Assembly (NCBI RefSeq): GCF_009696265.1
Contig: NZ_VUMH01000002.1
Span: 310,001-374,000 of the forward strand
Reading direction: 5' to 3'
DNA: 64,000 nucleotides
Source: Desulfovibrio porci
GTDB lineage: Bacteria > Desulfobacterota > Desulfovibrionia > Desulfovibrionales > Desulfovibrionaceae
The translations under genes and the position numbers were made by a program. Below the pieces are notes generated by a model. The model was not told the DNA's origin, did no database searches, and worked only from the letters and a program-made list of their open reading frames with translations. Position 1 is the stretch's first letter, and every line of letters begins with the position of its first letter. Shown in pieces: positions 1-7,337 of the stretch.

Positions 1-474
1 GCCTCTCTGCCCGCCGCGCCCATGACCATAGGCATCAATGCCGTGGTGCTGGTCCTGACGGCCATGCTCTTTTTCGGCTTCAAGCTGCGGCAACGGCCGG
101 GCCGCTGGGGAACCTGCGGCGTGGGCGCGCTTACCGGCCTGATCAACGGCGCGTCGGCCAACGGCGGACCGCCGGTGATCCTTTTTTTCCTGTCCGGACC
201 GTCCAGCGCGGCGGTCAGCCGCGCCTCGCTCATTGCCTTTTTTCTGTTCACCGATGTGCTGGCCGCGCTGGTGTACTGGGGCTACGGCCTGATGACGGTG
301 CAGGTGTTCCTGCTGGCCGCCGTGCTGCTGCCCTGCGTGGCTTTGGGCATCTGGCTGGGCGCGCGCTGGTTTCGGCATGTGGACGAGGCCCGCTTTCGGC
401 GCGTGGTGCTGGCGTTGCTGCTGTTGATGGCTTTGGCGGGCCTGGCGCCCGCCGTCCTGAAGCTTGCGGGCTGA
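1..474 (+). CDS. TauE/SafE-family permease, 3' part (partial)
   Basis: The frame is open from base 1 to a TGA at 472-474, so the gene starts before the window and only its last 157 residues are seen. They contain several hydrophobic helices and the GASANGGPP stretch typical of the second half of TauE/SafE (DUF81) sulfite/sulfonate-type exporters, followed by a Gly/Ala-rich helix with GIWLGARWFRHVD. The family transports anions, often sulfur oxyanions, across the inner membrane, but the substrate cannot be read from sequence. The next gene on this strand begins about 100 bases downstream. Family assignment is fairly sure; substrate is inference only. Confidence 0.8.
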   Translation, partial: ASLPAAPMTIGINAVVLVLTAMLFFGFKLRQRPGRWGTCGVGALTGLINGASANGGPPVILFFLSGPSSAAVSRASLIAFFLFTDVLAALVYWGYGLMTVQVFLLAAVLLPCVALGIWLGARWFRHVDEARFRRVVLALLLLMALAGLAPAVLKLAG

Positions 475-575
475 CGGATGCGGAAAAACCTTGTTTTCCG
501 CAATGACGCGGGCCACACTGAACCGGTGCGACGGGATTACGGGATTGCCCGTCAAAACGTGTCTGGAGAAAAATT

Positions 576-827
576 ATGTGGAAGAACGTCATCTTGTTGG
601 GAACCTTCGCTTTTCTGCTCTGCGCCTGCGGCGGTGTGCGCAACGCCAAACTGCCTGACGGCAGCGAGGGCTATTCCATCAACTGCAATGGAGAGGACAG
701 CGACTGGGCGGACTGCTACAATCAGGCGGCGGACAAGTGCGGCGGCCCCTATGAGATCGTCAGCACCAATACCGTCGGCGTGCGCGATACGCCCATGCGG
801 AATATTATTGTGAAGTGCAAGAAATAG
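576..827 (+). CDS. small lipoprotein of unknown function
   Basis: An 83-residue protein with a short signal peptide ending in a lipobox (LLCAC, Cys18), so it is expected to be lipidated. The mature part is about 65 residues with four more Cys (in NCNGED, DCYNQ, KCGGP and VKCKK), which could form disulfides in the periplasm. GGAG lies about 7 bases before the ATG. The YNQAADKCGG region recalls small secreted YecR-like lipoproteins, but I do not assign a function. It ends just before a strong bidirectional hairpin. Confidence 0.72.
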   Translation: MWKNVILLGTFAFLLCACGGVRNAKLPDGSEGYSINCNGEDSDWADCYNQAADKCGGPYEIVSTNTVGVRDTPMRNIIVKCKK

Positions 828-917
828 AGCAATGTTATTTTGAAATTGCTCTGACGGCTGCGAGAGCGGCCGCACGCCCGGCGGCGTGCCGAGAAGCGTG
901 GTTTGACGTCAATGCAA

Positions 918-955
918 ATATAAAAGGGACGCCCTGCAGGGCGTCCCTTTTATAT
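918..955. terminator. bidirectional terminator, 38-base perfect palindrome
   Basis: Bases 918-955 form a perfect inverted repeat centred between 936 and 937: AAAAGGGACGCCC, then TGCA, then the complementary arm ending in TTTT. It lies between the convergent lipoprotein gene and sat and has a T-run on either strand, so it can end transcription from both sides. Confidence 0.88.
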
Positions 956-972
956 CATGCTGACGCGGTCCG

Positions 973-2244
973 TTACATGGTGGAGCCGGCGGCGGCGCGC
1001 TGCATCTTGATTTCCACCTTTTCGGTGAGACCGGAATAGTACTCGCGCAGAATGACGAGCACTTCCTCGCGGCCGAAGTGATCCGGCACTTCCGCGCCTT
1101 CGGAGAGCATCTTGCGCAGCTTGGTGCCCGACAGGATCACGCGGTCTTCCTTGCTGTGCGGGCAGGTGCGCATGGAGGCCATGCCGTCGCACTTCTTGCA
1201 GTAGAAGGTCCAGTCGATGTTCAGGGGCTCGCAGAGCAGACGTTTGCCTTCCTCGGCGGGTACGGGCATCTTGCGGAAGATTTCCTGGGCTTCAAACATG
1301 CCGTAGAAGTCGCCCACACCGGCGTGGTCGCGGCCCACCAGCAGATTGTTGATGCCGTAGTTCTGACGGAATGTGGCGTGCAGCAGAGCTTCACGCGGAC
1401 CGGCGTAACGCATGTCCAGCGGATAGCCGGCCTGGATCACGAAGTCTTTGACAAAATATTTGTCCACCAAGGTGTCGATGCACTTCACGCGCACTTCGGC
1501 CGGGATGTCGCCGGGCTTCAGGGAGCCCACCAGGGAGTGGATGACCACGCCGTCGCAGACTTCCACGCCGATCTTGGCCAGGTATTCGTGCGAACGGTGC
1601 ATGGGATTGCGCAGCTGCAGGGCGGCCACTTTCTGCCAGCCGCGTTCGTCCATCTTTTCGCGCAGCTGGGCGGGGGTCATGTACACGCCGGGGAACTTTT
1701 CGGGGAATTCGCCCTGCGAGAGAACTTTCACCGGACCGGCGATGTTGTATTCTTTCTGGGCCAGCACCATTTTGACGCCGGGATGGTCATTGGGGGCCAC
1801 TTCCCAGAACTTTTCGGAGTCCGGGCCTTCGCCCTTGAAGACCAGTTCGCATTCCCACTTCTTGTCGGCTTCGGTCATCTCGTAGATTTCTTCCACCTTC
1901 ATGGTGGCCATGACTTCGCCCTTACGGACGAGGGCCACTTCCTGGCCGACCTTCAAATCTTTGGCGTCTTCGGCGGAGATGTCGAGGGTCACCGGCACGG
2001 GCCAGAAGGTGCCGTCGGCGAGCAGCATCTTTTCGCATACGCTCTTCCAGTCAGCCTTGCCCATGAAGCCGGTCAGGGGCGAAAAACCGCCAATGCCCAT
2101 CATGATCAGGTCGCCCTTGGCGCGGGAAGAAATCTCGATCTGCTTCAGGCCGGCGGCCTTTTTCTTTTCATCTTCCAAGGCCTTGCCTTCCAGCAGGCAA
2201 CACACCAGGCCTTTGCCGCCATGCGGGGGTACCAGTTTGGACAT
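973..2244 (-). CDS. sat: sulfate adenylyltransferase (ATP sulfurylase)
   Basis: 423 residues, the usual length for the single-subunit bacterial enzyme. It converts ATP and sulfate to APS and pyrophosphate, the cytoplasmic activation step of sulfate respiration. The nucleotide-binding motifs are present: [11 protein letters not shown] at residues 210-220 and GRDHAGVG at 304-311. A Cys cluster (CEPL...YCKKC...TCPH) near residues 340-365 fits the zinc site of Desulfovibrio-type enzymes. The ATG at 2244 is preceded by GGAGGA at good spacing. The gene stands alone between a bidirectional terminator and its own putative promoter at 2332-2360. Confidence 0.97.
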   Translation of the reverse strand: MSKLVPPHGGKGLVCCLLEGKALEDEKKKAAGLKQIEISSRAKGDLIMMGIGGFSPLTGFMGKADWKSVCEKMLLADGTFWPVPVTLDISAEDAKDLKVGQEVALVRKGEVMATMKVEEIYEMTEADKKWECELVFKGEGPDSEKFWEVAPNDHPGVKMVLAQKEYNIAGPVKVLSQGEFPEKFPGVYMTPAQLREKMDERGWQKVAALQLRNPMHRSHEYLAKIGVEVCDGVVIHSLVGSLKPGDIPAEVRVKCIDTLVDKYFVKDFVIQAGYPLDMRYAGPREALLHATFRQNYGINNLLVGRDHAGVGDFYGMFEAQEIFRKMPVPAEEGKRLLCEPLNIDWTFYCKKCDGMASMRTCPHSKEDRVILSGTKLRKMLSEGAEVPDHFGREEVLVILREYYSGLTEKVEIKMQRAAAGSTM

Positions 2245-2331
2245 CGCGAAATCCTCCGTGTTTTAGTTATGGAAGCCTCACCGCGCCGGGCAAAATCCAA
2301 TCCGGCCGGAAAGGGGGCTGTTCCGGTAAAC

Positions 2332-2360
2332 ATCTTGTGAATAATCTAACAAAAAGTCAA
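2332..2360 (-). promoter_or_regulatory. putative sat promoter
   Basis: Read on the minus strand, TTGACT (2360-2355) is followed after 17 bases by CAAGAT (2337-2332). The -35 box is good and the -10 box weak. It lies about 90 bases before the sat start in an AT-rich patch. Confidence 0.4.
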
Positions 2361-2415
2361 CTACCTTTCAGGATTTTTTGTGGCTTCTTTTGCCTTTCCG
2401 GCGCGGCCGTAAAGC

Positions 2416-2455
2416 AAAAAAGCCCGCGCGGCGGCCTTTCGGACGCCGTGCGGGC
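2416..2455 (-). terminator. terminator after ssb
   Basis: On the minus strand GCCCGCACGGCG pairs with CGCCGCGCGGGC (one G-U pair) and is followed by TTTTTT. It sits about 50 bases past the ssb stop and closes the minus-strand run that begins at the biotin carboxylase gene. Confidence 0.85.
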
Positions 2456-2507
2456 CGCGTATTCATGGTTGAGGATGCGCCCTGAAGCCTTTCATGCGCA
2501 AGGTACG

Positions 2508-3080
2508 CTAAAAAGGTACTTCGTCCATATTGGAAGCTTCCGAGGGGAAGGCCGGACCCAGATCTTCGTCCTGAGGCTGCTGGCGCGGGGCCGGGCGTTG
2601 CGGCGCCTGCCCTCCGCCCTGGCTCCGCTGACCGCCGCCCTGTCCGGCCGATCCGGCCGGTCCGCTTTGTCCGCGCGGGGCCTGCCGGGGCGCGCCGCCG
2701 GGAGCGCCCGCGTACTCATCCTCATAGCCGCCTTGGCCGCCGCGCGGGGCGTCGCCCTTGCGGTCCAGAAACTGCACGCGCTGGGCCTTGATTTCCGTCG
2801 TGTAACGGTCCTGGCCCTGCTGATCCTGCCATTTACGGGTTTGCAGGCTGCCCTCCACATAGACGAGGCTGCCCTTGGAGAGGTAGTTGGCGCAGTTTTC
2901 GGCCTGTCGCTGGAACACCGACACGCGGTGCCATTCGGTGCGTTCCACCTTGTTGCCGTCGCGGTCGGTATAGGATTCGTCGGTGGCCACGTTCAGGCTG
3001 GCCACCGGCGAGCCGCTCTGGGTGTAACGCAGTTCGGGGTCGCGGCCCAGTCGGCCGATGATCATGACTTTATTCAGCAT
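2508..3080 (-). CDS. ssb: single-stranded DNA-binding protein
   Basis: 190 residues. Residues 1-110 are the OB fold (MLNKVMIIGRLGRDPELRYTQ; WHRVSVFQRQAENC). A long Gly/Gln/Pro-rich linker follows, and the acidic tip DEVPF is the usual docking site for replication and repair partners. The protein coats single-stranded DNA as a tetramer. It is the last gene of the minus-strand run and is followed by a clear terminator. The linker is longer than in E. coli SSB but typical of the Desulfovibrio group. Confidence 0.96.
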   Translation of the reverse strand: MLNKVMIIGRLGRDPELRYTQSGSPVASLNVATDESYTDRDGNKVERTEWHRVSVFQRQAENCANYLSKGSLVYVEGSLQTRKWQDQQGQDRYTTEIKAQRVQFLDRKGDAPRGGQGGYEDEYAGAPGGAPRQAPRGQSGPAGSAGQGGGQRSQGGGQAPQRPAPRQQPQDEDLGPAFPSEASNMDEVPF

Positions 3081-3126
3081 TGCTGTGCTCCAGGATGAAT
3101 ACGGATACAGGACGACCGTCGTCGGT

Positions 3127-3465
3127 TCAGGCCACGAAGGCCTGCTCCAGCTGATCCAGCACGTCTTCCAGTTGATCGCTCAGGACGTTGGCTTCACGCG
3201 GCTGCCAGTCGGCCAGGGCCTTTTCCAGATTCTGCTTCAGGCGCGCGGCCTCGCGGATGCCCGGTCCCAGGGCCTCCTGGCGGGCTTTAGACCACTTCAT
3301 GAATGTCAGGCCCTCGTCCAGAGCGCGCACCATTTCCAACACGCCGTGTTTTTCGTGCTTGATGGGCACGCTGAAGGCCAGTTCGGTCAATTTGGGCCAG
3401 AGTTCTTCCAACAGATCTTCATTCCAGGTCACGGCGCTGACCCGGATTTGCAGTGCTTTTCCCAT
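3127..3465 (-). CDS. conserved hypothetical protein (112 aa)
   Basis: I do not recognise a family. The protein is 112 residues, soluble, with no signal peptide or membrane segment, and rich in predicted helix. The C-terminal half (REAARLKQNLEKAL, LSDQLEDVLDQLEQAF) looks like an amphipathic helical pair. It begins with MGKALQIRVSAVTW, which looks like a beta strand. It lies between the biotinyl-domain gene and ssb on the same strand, 46 bases from ssb, so it is probably cotranscribed. The start is an ATG at 3465. Confidence 0.7.
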   Translation of the reverse strand: MGKALQIRVSAVTWNEDLLEELWPKLTELAFSVPIKHEKHGVLEMVRALDEGLTFMKWSKARQEALGPGIREAARLKQNLEKALADWQPREANVLSDQLEDVLDQLEQAFVA

Positions 3466-3537
3466 AATAGTGTACCATATGTTAAGGGTGGGGCGGCATG
3501 TCGCCGGGCCGCGTCAGCCGGCCTCGGGCCGCCGCCG

Positions 3538-4188
3538 TTACTCTTTTTCCGTCCATTCCGTCTGGACGCGCATGATCACGTCCTGAATGGCCGGAAGCTG
3601 ATCCTGCGGGCAGACGCCGATGAGCGGCGCGCCCGTGTCCATGTTTTCGTTGTACTTGAAGTAGACGGCGTAAATGACGCCGTCCGGGCCCGTGTAGTGC
3701 AGGGGCACCTCGCGCTTCATGCGCGACATGATCAACAGCTCCATACCGTCCCGCACCGCCACGGAATGCGCGTCCGAAGCGCGTATTTTCTTGTCCACTT
3801 CGGGCGTGAAATAGTATTTGGCCCGCTCCGGCGCGCGGAAGAGGTGCAGGGCCTTTTGCAGGATGGCCCGCTGCACTTCCTCGCGGGTGAGCATGTGGCG
3901 CAGCACCGCCAGAGGCGTGCCCGCCTCCACGAAGCGGCCTTCCAGCTCGCTGTGCAGCACGCTGACTTCGCCTTTTTCCGGCGCGCAGATGGGCTTGGGA
4001 TTGCGTTCGCGCTCCAGGGTGGCGATCTGGGTGCCGGGTTTTTCCTTCCACTGGCCCTGGGGGCCCATGACCTTGTCTCCGGTTTTCAGACCGGCGAAGG
4101 TCACCCGTCCGGTGTGGGGCGTGGCGATGACGATCTCGCGGTAGGGCGAGGCCTTGATTTCATCCAGCAAGGCGGAAATGTCGATCAT
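3538..4188 (-). CDS. biotinyl/lipoyl-domain protein of an acyl-CoA carboxylase system, biotin lysine absent
   Basis: 216 residues from the ATG at 4188; the frame stays open further upstream, but only through the hairpin-filled spacer, so the longer start is unlikely. Residues 18-90 show the two half-motifs of a biotinyl/lipoyl hammerhead (ATPHTGRV, GDKV; then ICAPEKGEV, EAGTPLAVL). Aligned by eye to BCCP, the AMKM position falls at ERERN, with Arg62 where the biotinylated Lys should be; the nearest Lys is residue 65. The C-terminal 120 residues are not a standard BCCP part. Context (carboxyltransferase and biotin carboxylase upstream) says carrier subunit, but classical biotinylation looks impossible. 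Confidence 0.75.
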   Translation of the reverse strand: MIDISALLDEIKASPYREIVIATPHTGRVTFAGLKTGDKVMGPQGQWKEKPGTQIATLERERNPKPICAPEKGEVSVLHSELEGRFVEAGTPLAVLRHMLTREEVQRAILQKALHLFRAPERAKYYFTPEVDKKIRASDAHSVAVRDGMELLIMSRMKREVPLHYTGPDGVIYAVYFKYNENMDTGAPLIGVCPQDQLPAIQDVIMRVQTEWTEKE

Positions 4189-4209
4189 TTTCTGTCCGTA
4201 TGATCTCTT

Positions 4210-4359
4210 TTTGGGGCTTACCGCCCCAAACCCCGTCCGGGGAGAATGATTCCCCCCGGACCCCCGCGCCTCCGACATCGTGTTGCCGCGCAACACGATG
4301 TCGGCAATGGGGGTGCAGGGGCATCATGCCCCTGCCGGGGGGCGGGGGCGGAGCCCCCG
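4210..4359. repeat. cluster of five consecutive hairpins
   Basis: Five inverted repeats fill the spacer between the carboxyltransferase gene and the biotinyl-domain gene: 4210-4230 (8-bp stem), 4235-4261 (8-bp stem), 4272-4304 (15-bp perfect stem, 3-base loop), 4315-4335 (10-bp perfect stem, 1-base loop) and 4343-4359 (7-bp stem, GGA loop). None has a T-run, so they are not standard terminators. They could stabilise or process the mRNA between the two genes, or be intergenic palindromic elements. Confidence 0.8.
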
Positions 4360-4367
4360 ATTCAATG

Positions 4368-6617
4368 CTACCGATAATACAAGTTTCTGCCGCCGATGGT
4401 AAGCAGGGCCTGTTTGAGGTTGGCCCTGATCTGCCGCCGGTCCCAGATGCCCTGAATGTGGCCGCGCGACAGGGCGCGGTAGGAGCGGTGGTACTTGGGC
4501 GGAATGTCCATGCCCGTGGTTTCCTTGATGACGCCCGGCCCGGCGAAGCCGATATTGGACGAGCGCACCGCGAACTGGTAGGGCGAACAGCCCAGGAAGC
4601 TGGCCACCGGCCCGGCGAAGGAATTGGTGTCGTAGAGCACCATGTACAGACCGCCGGATTCAATGTAGCGGCGCACGGCCACGGTGCAGCGCGGCATCTG
4701 GATTACGCCGTGGGTGCCCTCCTGGATGCGGATGCCCGCCGTGCCGTGCACGTAGGCCAGGAAGGGGTAACGCTTCTTGGCGGCGCGTTGCGCGGCTTCC
4801 ACGAATTTATAGCCTTCGGCCGCGCCCACGGAGCCGCCCCGGAAGGTGCCCATGAGCATGGCCACCACCATCTTGATGTTGTCGATGCGGGCCTCGAAGG
4901 TCATGCAGCCGCTCTTGGCCCCGGTTTTTTTCTGGGCTTCGGCGATGCGCTCGGCGAAACCGGGGAAGTCCAGAGGATTGCCCGCCTCGATTTCACTGTT
5001 GAATTCAAAGACCGAGCCCGGATCAAAGACGTTTTTCACGTACCATTCGGGTTCCATGGGAAAGTGGTAGCCGCAGTGGCTGCACACGCCCGCGAATTCC
5101 GCGAACAGGTCCGGGCCCCAGAGGTCCAGGCAGCCGTAGGAGGCGCTGTTGGGGCAGGTCAGGGTGCGGTCGATCTTGTAGCGCGGCGAGAGGTAGTTCC
5201 ACTTGTGGCGGCGCGAATCGTCCGACCAGGCCGAAAGTGCGGTGAGTTCCCTGGCCTTGTTCTCCGCCCGGCTGGGCAGATTGCGGGTCAGTTTGCGCCA
5301 GGGGGCGAACAGGCGGCCCTTGAACATTTCCCATTCGTTGTCCATTTCTTCCATGAAGCCGCGGATCTGCCGCTGGTGCTTGCGGTAGAAGTCGTACTTG
5401 AAGCTGACCCAAGGCTTGGAAAACCAGTCCCAGAAGGCGGTGGCGGTCTTGGTCAGGAAGGGACGGCGGTCGCGCGCGGCCTGGCGCGAAAGACGCAGGA
5501 ACTTCTGCTGGCGGCGGTCGCGCAAACGGTTTTTGGCCGCCGTGGACAGGCCCCAGCGGATGTGCAGCTCATCCAGGTTGGCGTCCGGATTGCGGTGGCG
5601 CGAAAGCGCCAGGCCCCGGAAGCCGGGCAGTTTGCGCGTGGAGATGACCACCTCGTCCGTGGCCCGGATGACCTCCTGGCGCAGCTGGCGGAAAAAGTCG
5701 AAATGCCAGGGCCGCGCGCCCAGGGGCGGTTCCTGCACGATGCGGTCGATGTAGCCGAAGCGCAGATTGTCCTGGGCCGTGATGTGCAGGTTTTCGGCGC
5801 AGTGCTCGATGAGTTCGGGCGTGGCGCGCTGCCCGGCCTTGAGCCGCCCTTCGATGGCCGCGGCCCCTTCCGGCGAAATGACGGAATAATAGCCGTGCGA
5901 GAGCATCAGGCGCTTGTCGGCCAGGCCGATGGCCTCGGCCCCGCCGGAGCCGCCCTCGGAAATCACTGCCACAATGGGCACACGCAGGCCCGCCATGCCG
6001 TAGATGTTGCGGGCGATCTGCTGGGCCGCGCCGGGGTAGTCCTCAATGGGGAAGGAGCCGGGCGTGAAGATATAGGCGTGGATGGGGATGCCTTCGGTTT
6101 CGGCCACACGCATGTACTGGAGGGCCTTGGCGTTGCCCCAGGGCTTGACCGAACCGCCGTTGCGGAATTCCGCGCCGTGGCCCTTTTCCTGCCCGATGAC
6201 CATCACCGACTGGGTGTAGGTCTTCTTGCCCCGGCGGCGGGTGATCACCGCCCGGGCGATGAGCATGCTGGGGTCCAGACTGTGCTCGTCCTGGCCGCCC
6301 ACTTCCGTGAAGTTGTCGTAGACGTTTTCCAGAATGTCGCGCAGGCAGATGCGCTGGGGGTGGCGCACGATGCGCACCCGGTCCATGGGCATGACGCCGC
6401 TTTCCAGCCGGCGCTCCACATAGGCGAACAGATCCTCGACCGTGGCCAGCTCCGCATAGGGATCGTTGAGCGAGCCGGAACGGGCGCGTTCGGCGAAGGC
6501 CGAGAGCCGCTCTTCCAGCAGGTCCGCGTTGTCCTTGTGCTTGCCCGCGAAAATGTCCTGCATGTAGGTCAGTCTGTCGCGCAGGCTCTGGATGCGTTTT
6601 TCGATATTGTTGTCCAT
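4368..6617 (-). CDS. acetyl/acyl-CoA carboxylase carboxyltransferase, fused alpha-beta
   Basis: 749 residues from the ATG at 6617; an earlier in-frame start would overlap the upstream gene. It would move the carboxyl group from biotin to an acyl-CoA. The N-terminal half is AccA-like: EGGSGGAEAIG at residues 221-231 and SPEGAAAI at about 248-255. The C-terminal half is AccD-like, with a zinc ribbon (Cys488, 496, 512, 515), then GGSVGAAEG and HGTAGIRIQEG. The order alpha then beta is opposite to the fused carboxyltransferases of actinobacterial acyl-CoA carboxylases. About 180 residues between the halves resemble neither. The gene starts 17 bases after the DUF1847 stop, so translation is probably coupled. 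Confidence 0.87.
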   Translation of the reverse strand: MDNNIEKRIQSLRDRLTYMQDIFAGKHKDNADLLEERLSAFAERARSGSLNDPYAELATVEDLFAYVERRLESGVMPMDRVRIVRHPQRICLRDILENVYDNFTEVGGQDEHSLDPSMLIARAVITRRRGKKTYTQSVMVIGQEKGHGAEFRNGGSVKPWGNAKALQYMRVAETEGIPIHAYIFTPGSFPIEDYPGAAQQIARNIYGMAGLRVPIVAVISEGGSGGAEAIGLADKRLMLSHGYYSVISPEGAAAIEGRLKAGQRATPELIEHCAENLHITAQDNLRFGYIDRIVQEPPLGARPWHFDFFRQLRQEVIRATDEVVISTRKLPGFRGLALSRHRNPDANLDELHIRWGLSTAAKNRLRDRRQQKFLRLSRQAARDRRPFLTKTATAFWDWFSKPWVSFKYDFYRKHQRQIRGFMEEMDNEWEMFKGRLFAPWRKLTRNLPSRAENKARELTALSAWSDDSRRHKWNYLSPRYKIDRTLTCPNSASYGCLDLWGPDLFAEFAGVCSHCGYHFPMEPEWYVKNVFDPGSVFEFNSEIEAGNPLDFPGFAERIAEAQKKTGAKSGCMTFEARIDNIKMVVAMLMGTFRGGSVGAAEGYKFVEAAQRAAKKRYPFLAYVHGTAGIRIQEGTHGVIQMPRCTVAVRRYIESGGLYMVLYDTNSFAGPVASFLGCSPYQFAVRSSNIGFAGPGVIKETTGMDIPPKYHRSYRALSRGHIQGIWDRRQIRANLKQALLTIGGRNLYYR

Positions 6618-6634
6618 AATTTGGGGTGCGCCGG

Positions 6635-7318
6635 TTACATCGGTGTCTTGAGGTAGTTGAAATAACTGTCGCTGCACTGGACAGCGGCCAGCGGGTTATG
6701 GCCCAGCATGCGGTCCTTGACGGCCAGCACCGTGGCCGGGGCCTCCAGATGGCGCAGGGCCAGGGTGTCGTGTCCCACGCAGAGGCCCAGCAGCACGTTG
6801 AAGTCCACCTGGGCCCGGTTCATCAGTTCGGCCTGGAGCAGCGGATTGCACATGCTTTCCGGGTGCTCCGGGTTGAGCAGATCCTCGCCCGTCAGGTCCA
6901 GCTCGCTTTTGGACAGGCCGCCCGCCTTGCAGATCACGGAAGCAACCTCCAGGCCCTGGGCCTTGAATATTTCCGCCGCGCCCGCGGCCTCGCGCCGCAG
7001 GCCGATGCAAAAAAGCAGGCCCAGGCGCTGATAGCCCATGGCCTTGGCGAAGGCCACGATTTCAAGAATCCGGGGACGGCAGGGCATGCGCCCGCCGTTG
7101 GGCAGCCGGGCGTAACTGTGCCGTTCCACTTTGGCGGCCTGGCGCGCGAAATGCCGGATGTCCGGCCTGGCGTAGGCCTGGCGGCTTTGCTCCACCAGAT
7201 CTTGCCGGGCCGCCGAAGGGCAGTCCGGCGGATGTTTGCCGCCGGGCACGCAACAGAGCCTTTCCTCACGTTTGAAAGGGCAGGCCGCGCAATGGGGCAG
7301 GGGAGAAGCGCCGTGCAT
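6635..7318 (-). CDS. DUF1847 family protein, probable metal-binding
   Basis: 227 residues. The N-terminus is Cys-rich (Cys10, 13, 22, 23, 33) as in DUF1847, a family thought to bind metal. The rest alternates strands and helices (LEIVAFAKAMGYQRLGLLFCIGL; VDFNVLLGLCVGHD), suggesting a Rossmann-like fold with conserved Cys in CIGL, CKAGG and CVGHD. It is embedded between biotin carboxylase and carboxyltransferase genes, with 19 and 17 base gaps, so it is in that operon. Its role there is unknown; a redox or metal function linked to the carboxylase is only a guess. Confidence 0.85.
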   Translation of the reverse strand: MHGASPLPHCAACPFKREERLCCVPGGKHPPDCPSAARQDLVEQSRQAYARPDIRHFARQAAKVERHSYARLPNGGRMPCRPRILEIVAFAKAMGYQRLGLLFCIGLRREAAGAAEIFKAQGLEVASVICKAGGLSKSELDLTGEDLLNPEHPESMCNPLLQAELMNRAQVDFNVLLGLCVGHDTLALRHLEAPATVLAVKDRMLGHNPLAAVQCSDSYFNYLKTPM

Positions 7319-7337
7319 GCGGAAAATCCGGTTGCGG

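Noticed and set aside
4200-6656. A very long open frame on the plus strand opposite the carboxyltransferase gene
   Set aside because: It is the antisense shadow of a clear coding gene in GC-rich DNA, with no domain or ribosome site.
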